This document shows positions 6,539 through 13,674 of a stretch of DNA of 16,666 nt, in pieces (the first letter of the stretch is position 1; the number at the start of each line of letters is the position of its first letter). This stretch comes from Gammaproteobacteria bacterium. GTDB lineage: Bacteria; Pseudomonadota; Gammaproteobacteria; Eutrophobiales; Eutrophobiaceae. The notes under the pieces are model-generated. The model saw nothing but the letters and a program-made list of their open reading frames with translations, did no database searches and was not told the DNA's origin. The translations under genes were made by a program, and so were the position numbers. The stretch is taken from NCBI GenBank assembly GCA_018676275.1, contig JABHFC010000088.1, positions 1 to 16,666 on the forward strand, in the 5' to 3' direction.

Positions 6539-6973
6539 ATGTACCAGAAAATTGTAGCCGCACTGGATTTTTCGGAAAACAACGAAAAAGTCCTGGGCTC
6601 CGCACTGAAGCTCGCGAATAACGATGCTTCAAAGCTTCATCTTATCCACATCGTTCAACCGATTACTGAAGGTTACGCGCTGAAAGTATATTCGGAAAAT
6701 TTTCTGGCCATTGAGGAAGAAGCACTGGAATCTGCCACGGAGCAATTAGCAAAGATAGCAGAAACCGCGAATATTCCTTCTGATCAAGTTCGCACTATTG
6801 TTGGCGATAAAGCTGGAGAAATTCGTAAATTAGCGGAAGAAATTGACGCTGATGCCATTGTTATAGGCAGTCATGGTTTTTCGGGGAAAAAGCGTATGCT
6901 TGGAGCAACCGCTAATAAACTATTGCACGGAGCTAAGTGTGACATTCTTACTGTTCATGCAACCGAGACCTAA
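6539..6973 (+). CDS. Universal stress protein, UspA family
   Basis: A 144-residue single-domain cytoplasmic Usp protein. Seen: the first strand MYQKIVAALDFSE with the conserved Asp, the LHLIHIVQP strand, the central VGDKAGEIRKLAEEIDADAIVIGSHG, and the terminal LGATANKLLHGAKCDILTVH. The GSHG...G-A-T segment is the ATP-binding loop of ATP-binding Usp proteins, although the spacer is about one residue short of G-2X-G-9X-G(S/T) and Ser is replaced by Ala, so nucleotide binding is likely but not certain. ATG 6539 has AAGG 8 nt upstream. A perfect FNR/Anr site upstream suggests induction when oxygen falls. It is a single gene between nhaB and nhaD, both on the other strand. Usp proteins aid survival under starvation or anoxia, and some bind transporters; a link to the antiporters is speculation. 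Confidence 0.93.
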   Translation: MYQKIVAALDFSENNEKVLGSALKLANNDASKLHLIHIVQPITEGYALKVYSENFLAIEEEALESATEQLAKIAETANIPSDQVRTIVGDKAGEIRKLAEEIDADAIVIGSHGFSGKKRMLGATANKLLHGAKCDILTVHATET

Positions 6974-6975
6974 AA

Positions 6976-6992
6976 GCCATAGGAAAAATGGC
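6976..6992 (-). terminator. Possible terminator for nhaD
   Basis: GCCAT and ATGGC pair around a 7-nt loop, starting 3 bp after the uspA stop. Read on the - strand, downstream of nhaD, the hairpin is followed by TTTTA. The stem is only 5 bp, so termination may be weak. Confidence 0.45.
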
Positions 6993-7025
6993 AAGCTTAG
7001 GGTATGCGCAAGTCAGGGCTGGCTG

Positions 7026-7039
7026 CTACGAAAGCGTAG
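7026..7039. terminator. Hairpin between convergent uspA and nhaD
   Basis: CTACG-AAAG-CGTAG forms a tight 5-bp stem-loop, extendable by two G-U pairs. There is no U tract on either side, so it may be a transcript-stabilising hairpin rather than a true terminator. Confidence 0.35.
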
Positions 7040-7052
7040 TGATACTAACTAA

Positions 7053-8507
7053 CTAGTTGAAAAAACGGCCATTTACGAGAAAATGCACCCAAATAGAGGC
7101 AGCATAGCCGAGAAATATAGCCCAACTCCATTTTAGATGCGCCATAAAGGTATACACGCCTCGTGCCTGCCCCATAACCGCCACACCCGCAGCGGAGCCA
7201 ATCGATAACATTGAGCCGCCCACACCAGCTGTCAGGGTCACCAGTAACCATTGACCCAATTCCATATCAGGCATCATTTCCAGTACCGCGAACATCACCG
7301 GAATATTGTCAATGAGCGCAGACAGGAAGCCCACCAGGATATTTGCATTGGTCACACCCAGGTCGCCATACATCAGCGTAGAAACAAGTTCAAGGTAACC
7401 GAGAGTGCCAAGACCACCAACACAGAGAATAACGCCATAGAAAAACATCAGCGTGTCCCACTCAGCATGAGCGAGCTTTGTGAATACATTAAATGATTGT
7501 TGTTTAGCTTCTTCTTCATCGTCATGGATAGCCTCAGCACCCAATGCGACAGCACCCTCATCCACTGGTAGATGATGTTTCAACTGCAGATAATAGGCAA
7601 AAAGTTTAAGCAAACCGAGACCAGTCATCATGCCAACCACTGGAGGTAAATGTAAAAAGCTATGAACAGAAACCGCAAGTGTGATCGTTACTATGAACAA
7701 GCCAACAATAACCCAGGCTCCATCTCTTAGTACCACCTTTTCCTCGATTGGATCGGGCGTTTCGCTACTAATAAAGAAAAACATAATGCTCGCGGGTATC
7801 AGCCAGTTCACCAGTGACGGGAGCACCAGGTGAAAAAATTCAGTGAACTCAACCAGCCCGCCTTTTTGCCAGACCATCAGCGTTGTAATGTCGCCAAAGG
7901 GGCTGAATGCACCACCGGCATTGGCCGCAACCACAATATTAATACAGGCAATTGAGACAAACTTTACATTGGTTCCCCCAACAGCCATGACCACTGTCGA
8001 CATAAGCAAAGCGGTGGTCAGATTATCTGCAATTGGTGAAAGGAGAAACGAAATCGCACCGGTCAAACAAAAAATCATCCGTAATGAGAACTCTTTGGAT
8101 AACAGCCATGAGCGAAGTAGATTAAATATTCCACGATCATCCATCGTATTGATGTAAGTCATCGCAGCCAGTAAAAACAGGAATAATTCGGCGAATTCCA
8201 GCAGATTATGACGTACTGCCACCTCAGCCGTATGCGTATCACCGCTTTGCGCATAAACAAAGGCAACAATTATCCATATGAAGCCGGCGGCGACAATCAC
8301 CGGTTTAGATTTACGTAAATGAATTTTTTCTTCCAGAATAACCAGGCTATAGGCGACAAAGAAAATACCGAGGCAAAGAAAACCGGCCCAATGACGGGTA
8401 AAGTCGATTAGTTCTGTGCTATCAGCGGACAGAGCTACTTCCGGAACAAGAAGTAAAAGGAAAAATAAGGCTCTAAAAATTAAACTACCGTCTCTCTTGC
8501 AAGCCAT
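7053..8507 (-). CDS. nhaD: Na+/H+ antiporter NhaD
   Basis: Ion-transporter-family antiporter exporting Na+ (and Li+) in exchange for H+, typical of halophilic and marine Gammaproteobacteria. The 484-residue product begins with a hydrophobic signal-like segment (about 9-27, ending ALSA), then about a dozen membrane segments. Seen: the SPIADNLTTALLMSTVV motif (157-173), INIVVAANAGGAFSPFGDITT (189-209) and, in the second half, GFLSALIDNIPVMFAVLEM. The paired Asp-Asn and GDITT motifs are the NhaD signature. A cytoplasmic loop rich in Asp and Glu (DEGAVALGAEAIHDDEEEAK) precedes the last third. The ATG at 8507 is preceded on the - strand by AAAAGGGGAT, a good ribosome site. It is a single-gene unit, divergent from sco and convergent with uspA. 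It probably works at alkaline pH alongside nhaB. Confidence 0.95.
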   Translation of the reverse strand: MACKRDGSLIFRALFFLLLLVPEVALSADSTELIDFTRHWAGFLCLGIFFVAYSLVILEEKIHLRKSKPVIVAAGFIWIIVAFVYAQSGDTHTAEVAVRHNLLEFAELFLFLLAAMTYINTMDDRGIFNLLRSWLLSKEFSLRMIFCLTGAISFLLSPIADNLTTALLMSTVVMAVGGTNVKFVSIACINIVVAANAGGAFSPFGDITTLMVWQKGGLVEFTEFFHLVLPSLVNWLIPASIMFFFISSETPDPIEEKVVLRDGAWVIVGLFIVTITLAVSVHSFLHLPPVVGMMTGLGLLKLFAYYLQLKHHLPVDEGAVALGAEAIHDDEEEAKQQSFNVFTKLAHAEWDTLMFFYGVILCVGGLGTLGYLELVSTLMYGDLGVTNANILVGFLSALIDNIPVMFAVLEMMPDMELGQWLLVTLTAGVGGSMLSIGSAAGVAVMGQARGVYTFMAHLKWSWAIFLGYAASIWVHFLVNGRFFN

Positions 8508-8698
8508 TTCATCCCCTTTTAAACCAGATTTATTTTTAAATGTATGGAAACACTAAAACTATCGTTTAGCAAACTTGTCCCACTGCTAACCTCGTATTAT
8601 GACTGCACCCTGAATCACTTGCCTATGGGAAAGTTTCCTGATCGGATTAGGGTCTGTTATTTATACCTCTATATAGGATTTATCATATAATCTCGAAA
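8508..8698. other. Divergent intergenic region nhaD / sco
   Basis: A 191-bp region holding the regulatory signals of both genes. Seen: the nhaD ribosome site at 8511-8520, an imperfect CTAAA/TTTAG inverted repeat (8553-8569), and a consensus TATAAT (8686-8691) immediately before sco. I found no coding content, no RNA gene and no clear -35 element for either gene. Confidence 0.6.
8686..8691 (+). promoter_or_regulatory. Consensus -10 element abutting the sco start codon
   Basis: TATAAT ends 7 bp before the sco ATG, so transcription would start at about the A of the start codon and give a leaderless mRNA. The bases 17 bp upstream (ATACCT) do not resemble a -35 element, so the assignment is tentative. 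Confidence 0.35.
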
Positions 8699-9334
8699 AT
8701 GAATAATAGTAATGTATTTCGTACCATCGCCATCGTAAGCGCCCTTATTGCATTTGGTGCAGGCGTCGGTATCTACACAGCTCAAAAACAAAGAGCACAA
8801 ATACCCCCACAAATAGAAGGCTTAATGTGGCCGGAAGCAAAAACCCTGCTGCCATTTTCGACTATTGATCAGGATGGTATGGAATTTGGTCTGCAAAACC
8901 TACAGGGCAAATGGTCTTTCCTGTTTTTTGGTTACACCAATTGCCCGGATATTTGCCCCATTACTCTTAGTGTTTTTAACCAGGTATATGAAAACCTCGG
9001 GGTCGAACACGCAAACGACACCCAGATGATTTTTATCTCTGTTGATCCGGAAAGAGATACTAGCGAGCGGCTACGTGACTATGTTAATTATTTTAATAAA
9101 GACTTTATTGGTCTGGGTGGTAGTGTTGAACAAATTAAAAGTCTGACCGGGCAATTAGGTATCCCCTACTTCCCTCATGAAGTCAGTGCCGACGGAGATT
9201 ATCTTGTTGATCATTCAGCATCAATTTTTCTTATCAACCCTGAAGCAGAGTTGATCGCAGTATTATCTGCGCCTCACCAGACCAATGATGTTTCTTCCCG
9301 GTTTCTTAAGATAAAAGCCTTCTTCGAAAAGTAA
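8699..9334 (+). CDS. SCO1/SenC family copper chaperone / thiol reductase
   Basis: A 211-residue membrane-anchored thioredoxin-fold protein of the SCO family, which helps load copper into the CuA site of cytochrome c oxidase or maintains its cysteines. One N-terminal membrane segment (about 7-26) anchors the domain to face the periplasm. Seen: FGYTNCPDICP with the copper-binding C82 and C86, ISVDPERDT (114-121), and the distal histidine H172 in LVDHSAS. Together the CxxxC and His form the copper ligand set. Length and motifs are complete. There is no Shine-Dalgarno sequence before ATG 8699, and a -10-like TATAAT lies 7 bp upstream, suggesting a leaderless message. It is followed after 11 bp by the PCuAC gene, another copper chaperone for the same oxidase. 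Confidence 0.95.
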   Translation: MNNSNVFRTIAIVSALIAFGAGVGIYTAQKQRAQIPPQIEGLMWPEAKTLLPFSTIDQDGMEFGLQNLQGKWSFLFFGYTNCPDICPITLSVFNQVYENLGVEHANDTQMIFISVDPERDTSERLRDYVNYFNKDFIGLGGSVEQIKSLTGQLGIPYFPHEVSADGDYLVDHSASIFLINPEAELIAVLSAPHQTNDVSSRFLKIKAFFEK

Positions 9335-9345
9335 TCGTAGACCCA

Positions 9346-9801
9346 ATGCTTAAACTTAACTCAATTCTGGTGATATTGATGACTTTTCAAGTCATCGCAT
9401 TGTCAGCCAACCCGGATTCAATACAGATAAGGGATGTATGGATTAGCGAAACACCGCCAGGCGTTAGCAAAAATGCGGCTTACCTGAAGATAGAGAACAC
9501 AGGTAATAAAACTATCATCTTACAGAGCGTCGATAGTCCGGATTTTGAGCGGGTCGAGATTCATCGTAGCGTGGTTAAAGACGACAAGGTCAGTATGCAA
9601 TTGCAATCTGAGCTTGAGATTGAGCCTCACAGTGTATTTCAGTTCTCACCCGGCGATTTTCACCTGATGCTTATCAAGCCATCTAAAAGAATGCGCTCGG
9701 GTGATATATCATCTCTCAATCTCAATTTTCTGACTGCCGGTAAATTCAGCGTTGATGCCGAGGTGAAAAAACTGCAGTCAGAACATGCACACCATCATTA
9801 A
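9346..9801 (+). CDS. Periplasmic copper chaperone PCuAC
   Basis: A 151-residue periplasmic Cu(I) chaperone of the PCu(A)C family, which delivers copper to the CuA centre of cytochrome oxidases or to SCO proteins. An N-terminal signal peptide (hydrophobic residues about 5-19, likely cleavage after ALSA) is present. The copper ligands fit the family spacing H-X10-M-X21-H-X-M exactly: H73, M84, H106 and M108. The Met that often follows the first His is Arg here, which does not remove a core ligand. The C terminus ends EHAHHH, a His-rich tail that could add copper-binding capacity (inference). It lies 11 bp after sco and 25 bp before psd, so the three probably form one operon. Confidence 0.95.
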   Translation: MLKLNSILVILMTFQVIALSANPDSIQIRDVWISETPPGVSKNAAYLKIENTGNKTIILQSVDSPDFERVEIHRSVVKDDKVSMQLQSELEIEPHSVFQFSPGDFHLMLIKPSKRMRSGDISSLNLNFLTAGKFSVDAEVKKLQSEHAHHH

Positions 9802-9826
9802 TTTTATTTGACGAGCCAGGTGATTC

Positions 9827-10696
9827 ATGTGGGATCTCATTAAAACATCACCGCAGTACATCCTGCCTCAGCATTTCCTCTCAGCCTGTATGTACAGAGC
9901 AGCCCGATGCCGCTGTCAGCTATGGAAAAAGTGGGTAATAAGAATTTTTATTCGCTATTACAAAGTTGATATGACAATTGCTGAAAGACCGGATCCTGAT
10001 ATTTATAATAGTTTTAATGAATTTTTCACTCGCAGTCTTGCAGAAGATGCTCGACCAGTAATTAATTCGCCAGTATCAATCGCATCACCGGTAGATGGCA
10101 GTGTTTCCCAGGCTGGCGAGATTGTGGAGGAGGCTTTACTACAGGCCAAAGGCAAAAACTTTAGTTTAAATACCTTATTGGCTAACGATTCCGACGCGGT
10201 CAAACGCTTTACCAATGGTAGCTTCTCTACAATTTACCTGTCGCCTCGTGATTATCATCGTATACATATGCCACTTGATGCGAAGTTATTGAAAATGACT
10301 TACGTACCTGGTGATCTGTTTTCTGTAAACGACTCAAGCAGTAAGGTAGTTGATCAATTGTTTGCAAGAAACGAGCGGGTAATCTGTTTGTTTGAAACAC
10401 GCTTTGGATTGATGGCTGCAATTTTGGTTGGTGCGATTTTTGTCGGGGGTATGGAAACAGTCTGGCATGGTGAGATTACACCAGCCAAAAAAAGGGAACT
10501 ACGAATCTGGGAATACGATGAGAATACGACAACGCAAACAAACTTTGTAAAAGGTGAGGAACTGGGTCGATTTAATATGGGCTCGACAGTAATACTACTT
10601 TTTGAACAAGATCGTGTTAACTGGTCTGAAAATATGAGTGCGGGAAATAAAGTTCAAATGGGACAGGAGATTGGAACAGCTAAAGAAACTGCTTAG
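9827..10696 (+). CDS. psd: Phosphatidylserine decarboxylase proenzyme
   Basis: Membrane-associated pyruvoyl enzyme that converts phosphatidylserine to phosphatidylethanolamine, the main inner-membrane phospholipid. It is 289 residues, like short bacterial type I forms. Seen: FNEFFTRSL (63-71), PVDGSVSQ with D90, DYHRIHMP with H144 and H147, and FNMGSTVILLF, where self-cleavage between G252 and S253 would create the beta chain and the alpha chain whose N-terminal Ser becomes the pyruvoyl group. D90, H147 and the cleavage site coincide within one residue with E. coli D90, H147 and S254. The motif is MGST instead of the commoner LGST, which should still work. ATG 9827 has AGG-containing sequence upstream. 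It is last in the sco-PCuAC-psd group and stops 7 bp from the convergent nuoN stop. Confidence 0.97.
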   Translation: MWDLIKTSPQYILPQHFLSACMYRAARCRCQLWKKWVIRIFIRYYKVDMTIAERPDPDIYNSFNEFFTRSLAEDARPVINSPVSIASPVDGSVSQAGEIVEEALLQAKGKNFSLNTLLANDSDAVKRFTNGSFSTIYLSPRDYHRIHMPLDAKLLKMTYVPGDLFSVNDSSSKVVDQLFARNERVICLFETRFGLMAAILVGAIFVGGMETVWHGEITPAKKRELRIWEYDENTTTQTNFVKGEELGRFNMGSTVILLFEQDRVNWSENMSAGNKVQMGQEIGTAKETA

Positions 10697-10703
10697 CAAC
10701 TAA

Positions 10704-12131
10704 TCAGGCAAAGGCACCCAGGCACAGCGCCATCAACATTCCCGGCATGAAACCCAGTGCCAACAATGCCAAGCCATTAATACTCAATACAAATCGCATA
10801 CCCTGCCCGGCTTTAATCGCTGTCATCTGATCCGCTTTATCAAAATACATCAGTTTGACGATGCGTAAATAATAATAAGCCCCTATCACGGAAAACAATA
10901 CTGCTATGGCTGCTAGTGAAATGTGCCCCATAGCAATAATTTCTTTTATGACAAACCATTTCCCCCAGAAGCCGACAAGCGGTGGTACGCCTGCCATGGA
11001 AAACATAAGAATCAACATAATAAAGGCGAACCAGGGGCTTCTGACCGCAAGACCTTTGAAATCATCAAGAGTGTCAGCCTCATACCCTTTGCGACCCAGT
11101 AATATGACCATACCGAAAGCACCCATACTCATAAGTGCATAAGTCAGAACATAAAACATAGAACCGGCATAACCAGATTGAGAACCGGAAATAATACCCA
11201 GTAACAGGAAGCCGATGTGAGCTATGGTTGAATAAGCCAACATGCGCTTAATGTTTGTCTGCGAGATAGCAATAATATTACCGGCAGCCATAGACAGCAC
11301 AGCCAGAATTATCAGCATACCCTGCCAGCTATCCACTAAGCCTTCCATTCCATCTACCAGCAAACGAATAGCCATTCCAAATGCCGCAATCTTTGGCGCA
11401 CTGCCGATAAACAATGTGACCGAAGTTGGTGCGCCCTGATAAACATCCGGCACCCACATATGAAAAGGCACAGCACCTAATTTGAAAGCAATACCGACAA
11501 CAACAAACACCAGTCCGAAAATGAGCAATATGTTATTGCCTGTTTGCTGTGAGATATATGCGGATAATGAAGCAAGATCAATGGCACCGGACACACCATA
11601 AAGCATGGAAATTCCGTATAACAGCATTCCCGAAGCCAGCGCGCCGAGAACAAAATATTTCATTGCGGCCTCAGTCGCACTTTGCGAGTCCCTGTTCATC
11701 GCAACCATTGCATACAAAGACAGTGACAACAACTCGAGTCCAAGATAGATGGTGAGTAGACTGTAGGCTGATACCATCACCATCATTCCCAGCACCGCAA
11801 ACAAGCCGAGAACGAAATATTCACCTCTGATCAGTTCATGTTCTTTCAGATAATCATAGGAATAAAAGAAAACCACGCTGGTATAAGCACAAATAAATAT
11901 TTTTAGAATCGCGCCCATCGGATCACTGACAAAATTCATGCTCATGGCATGAGTTGTACTATCAGGGCATAAAAATACCAGTAACACGACAGTGACTATT
12001 AATGTGCTCTGCGATAACCAGTAGATAAAGGATTTGTCTTCAGAAGAACCAATGGTATCTACCAATAGAATGATACAGGTGAGAACAAACAGAACTATCT
12101 CTGGTATCAAAAATGTCAATTCCGATGTCAT
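10704..12131 (-). CDS. nuoN: NADH-quinone oxidoreductase subunit N
   Basis: Antiporter-like membrane subunit of respiratory complex I, one of three that couple quinone reduction to proton pumping. It is 475 residues with about 14 membrane segments. The pumping-path residues fall at the same numbers as in E. coli NuoN: E133 in LGLELLSLSLY, K158 in AAMKYF, K217 in IAFKLGAVPFHMWVPDVYQG, and K247 in SAPKIAAF. The sequence therefore appears functional and full length. Last gene of the nuo operon; 7 bp after nuoM with no obvious ribosome site, so translational coupling is likely. Its stop lies 7 bp from the psd stop on the other strand, with no terminator hairpin between. Confidence 0.97.
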   Translation of the reverse strand: MTSELTFLIPEIVLFVLTCIILLVDTIGSSEDKSFIYWLSQSTLIVTVVLLVFLCPDSTTHAMSMNFVSDPMGAILKIFICAYTSVVFFYSYDYLKEHELIRGEYFVLGLFAVLGMMVMVSAYSLLTIYLGLELLSLSLYAMVAMNRDSQSATEAAMKYFVLGALASGMLLYGISMLYGVSGAIDLASLSAYISQQTGNNILLIFGLVFVVVGIAFKLGAVPFHMWVPDVYQGAPTSVTLFIGSAPKIAAFGMAIRLLVDGMEGLVDSWQGMLIILAVLSMAAGNIIAISQTNIKRMLAYSTIAHIGFLLLGIISGSQSGYAGSMFYVLTYALMSMGAFGMVILLGRKGYEADTLDDFKGLAVRSPWFAFIMLILMFSMAGVPPLVGFWGKWFVIKEIIAMGHISLAAIAVLFSVIGAYYYLRIVKLMYFDKADQMTAIKAGQGMRFVLSINGLALLALGFMPGMLMALCLGAFA

Positions 12132-12138
12132 AGTATTT

Positions 12139-13662
12139 CTAGAGAATCCCTAATTTTGGCTGGATGATATGTTCAAACAGGTGTTCAATTGTCGGATGCA
12201 TGATTTCAAACACGGGTGCAGGCCAAAGTCCGAATAACAAAACGACAAAAGCTAGCAAGCTCAAGATCAGAGTCTCTCTCGAATTGATATCTTTCAACTC
12301 AGCAACCTTTTCATTAGCGACGTCACCAAACATAACACGCTTGTACATCCACAAGGTGTAAGCCGCACCAAGTATCAATGTCAGGGCCGCCAAAAAGGCA
12401 ATCCAGAAGTTTGCCTGGTAACTGCTCAGGATAACCAGGAACTCACCGACAAAACCGGAGGTGCCAGGCAGACCTGAGTTCGCCATCGCAAATAGCATCA
12501 TGAAAGCTGCGAAATGCGGCATGGTATTTACCACACCACCATAATCATTAATCTGTCGACTGTGCATGCGATCATATAAGACGCCAACACATATGAATAA
12601 GGCACCTGATATAAAACCATGGGAGATCATCTGCATCATGGCGCCTTCAATACCCATAATGGCGCCTTCTGCTGAGCCTGTGTTGGCATAAATCGAAAAA
12701 GCCACGAAAAAGCCGAGCGTCACAAAGCCCATGTGCGATATCGAAGAATAGGCGATCAGCTTTTTCATATCCTGCTGTGCCAGGGCGACAAAACCAATAT
12801 AGACAATCGCAATTAAAGAAAGAACGATCATAAAACCATCGAGCGCCGCACTTGCATCAGGTGCAATTGGCAAACTGAAGCGAATAAAACCATAACCACC
12901 CATCTTCAACATGATCGCCGCCAGAATCACAGAACCACCAGTAGGTGCTTCAACGTGAGCATCGGGTAACCAGGTATGTACCGGCCACATCGGTATTTTC
13001 ACTGCAAAAGCCAGGAAAAAGGCCACGAAAATCAGTTTTTGTACATCCAGTGGCAGCGGTAGCATATGCAGATCAAGAATATTGAAACTACCTGCCTGTG
13101 AATATAAGTACAGTAGTGCCACCAACATGAAGACTGAACCCAAAAAGGTATACAAAAAGAATTTAACAGTTGCGTAAACCCTGTTCGGGCCACCCCATAT
13201 ACCAATGATAAGGAACATCGGTATCAACATCGCTTCCCAGAAGAAATAAAACAACATTGCATCCAGAGCAACAAACACACCATTCATAAAACCTGTCAGG
13301 ATCAGAAAGGCTGCCATGTATTGAGAAACACGAGTCTCTATTACTTCCCATCCGGCCAGTATCACTAACACCGTGGTGAAGGTTGTTAACAAAATCAAAG
13401 GCAGGCCAATACCATCAACACCGAGATGATAATTAATATTGAAAGATTCAATCCAGGCTGTTTTCTCCACAAACTGCATGGTATGGGTGGTCGTATCAAA
13501 TTGCGCATACAACAACAGCGATAATAGAAAAGTAATAAAAGCCACGCTCAATGAAAGATACTTAACAGTATTTTCCTGCCGGTCGCCGGCATAGAGCACC
13601 CAGATGCCACCTAATATTGGCGTCCAGATCAACAAACTTAGTAAAGGAATATTAGTATCCAC
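12139..13662 (-). CDS. nuoM: NADH-quinone oxidoreductase subunit M
   Basis: Antiporter-like proton-pumping subunit of complex I, 507 residues (E. coli 509). Seen: FFWEAMLIPMF with the conserved Glu143 (E. coli E144), AFAVKIPMWPVHTWLPDAHVEAPT with the central-axis Lys222, and MLKMGGYGFIR with Lys253. The start is GTG at 13662; the resulting N terminus (NIPLLSLLIWTPILGG) matches the family, and no ATG fits better. The ribosome site is weak in the 12 bp after nuoL. Position between nuoL and nuoN is canonical. Confidence 0.97.
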   Translation of the reverse strand: MDTNIPLLSLLIWTPILGGIWVLYAGDRQENTVKYLSLSVAFITFLLSLLLYAQFDTTTHTMQFVEKTAWIESFNINYHLGVDGIGLPLILLTTFTTVLVILAGWEVIETRVSQYMAAFLILTGFMNGVFVALDAMLFYFFWEAMLIPMFLIIGIWGGPNRVYATVKFFLYTFLGSVFMLVALLYLYSQAGSFNILDLHMLPLPLDVQKLIFVAFFLAFAVKIPMWPVHTWLPDAHVEAPTGGSVILAAIMLKMGGYGFIRFSLPIAPDASAALDGFMIVLSLIAIVYIGFVALAQQDMKKLIAYSSISHMGFVTLGFFVAFSIYANTGSAEGAIMGIEGAMMQMISHGFISGALFICVGVLYDRMHSRQINDYGGVVNTMPHFAAFMMLFAMANSGLPGTSGFVGEFLVILSSYQANFWIAFLAALTLILGAAYTLWMYKRVMFGDVANEKVAELKDINSRETLILSLLAFVVLLFGLWPAPVFEIMHPTIEHLFEHIIQPKLGIL

Positions 13663-13674
13663 GTAAAATAAAAC

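Noticed and set aside
7026..7039. tRNA or tRNA remnant at the CTACG/CGTAG hairpin
   Set aside because: Only one stem is present; no acceptor, anticodon or T arm sequence can be built around it.
10624..10650. psd considered inactive because its cleavage motif is MGST, not LGST
   Set aside because: The residue before the Gly-Ser bond varies in the family, and the Gly, Ser, catalytic Asp and His are all present.
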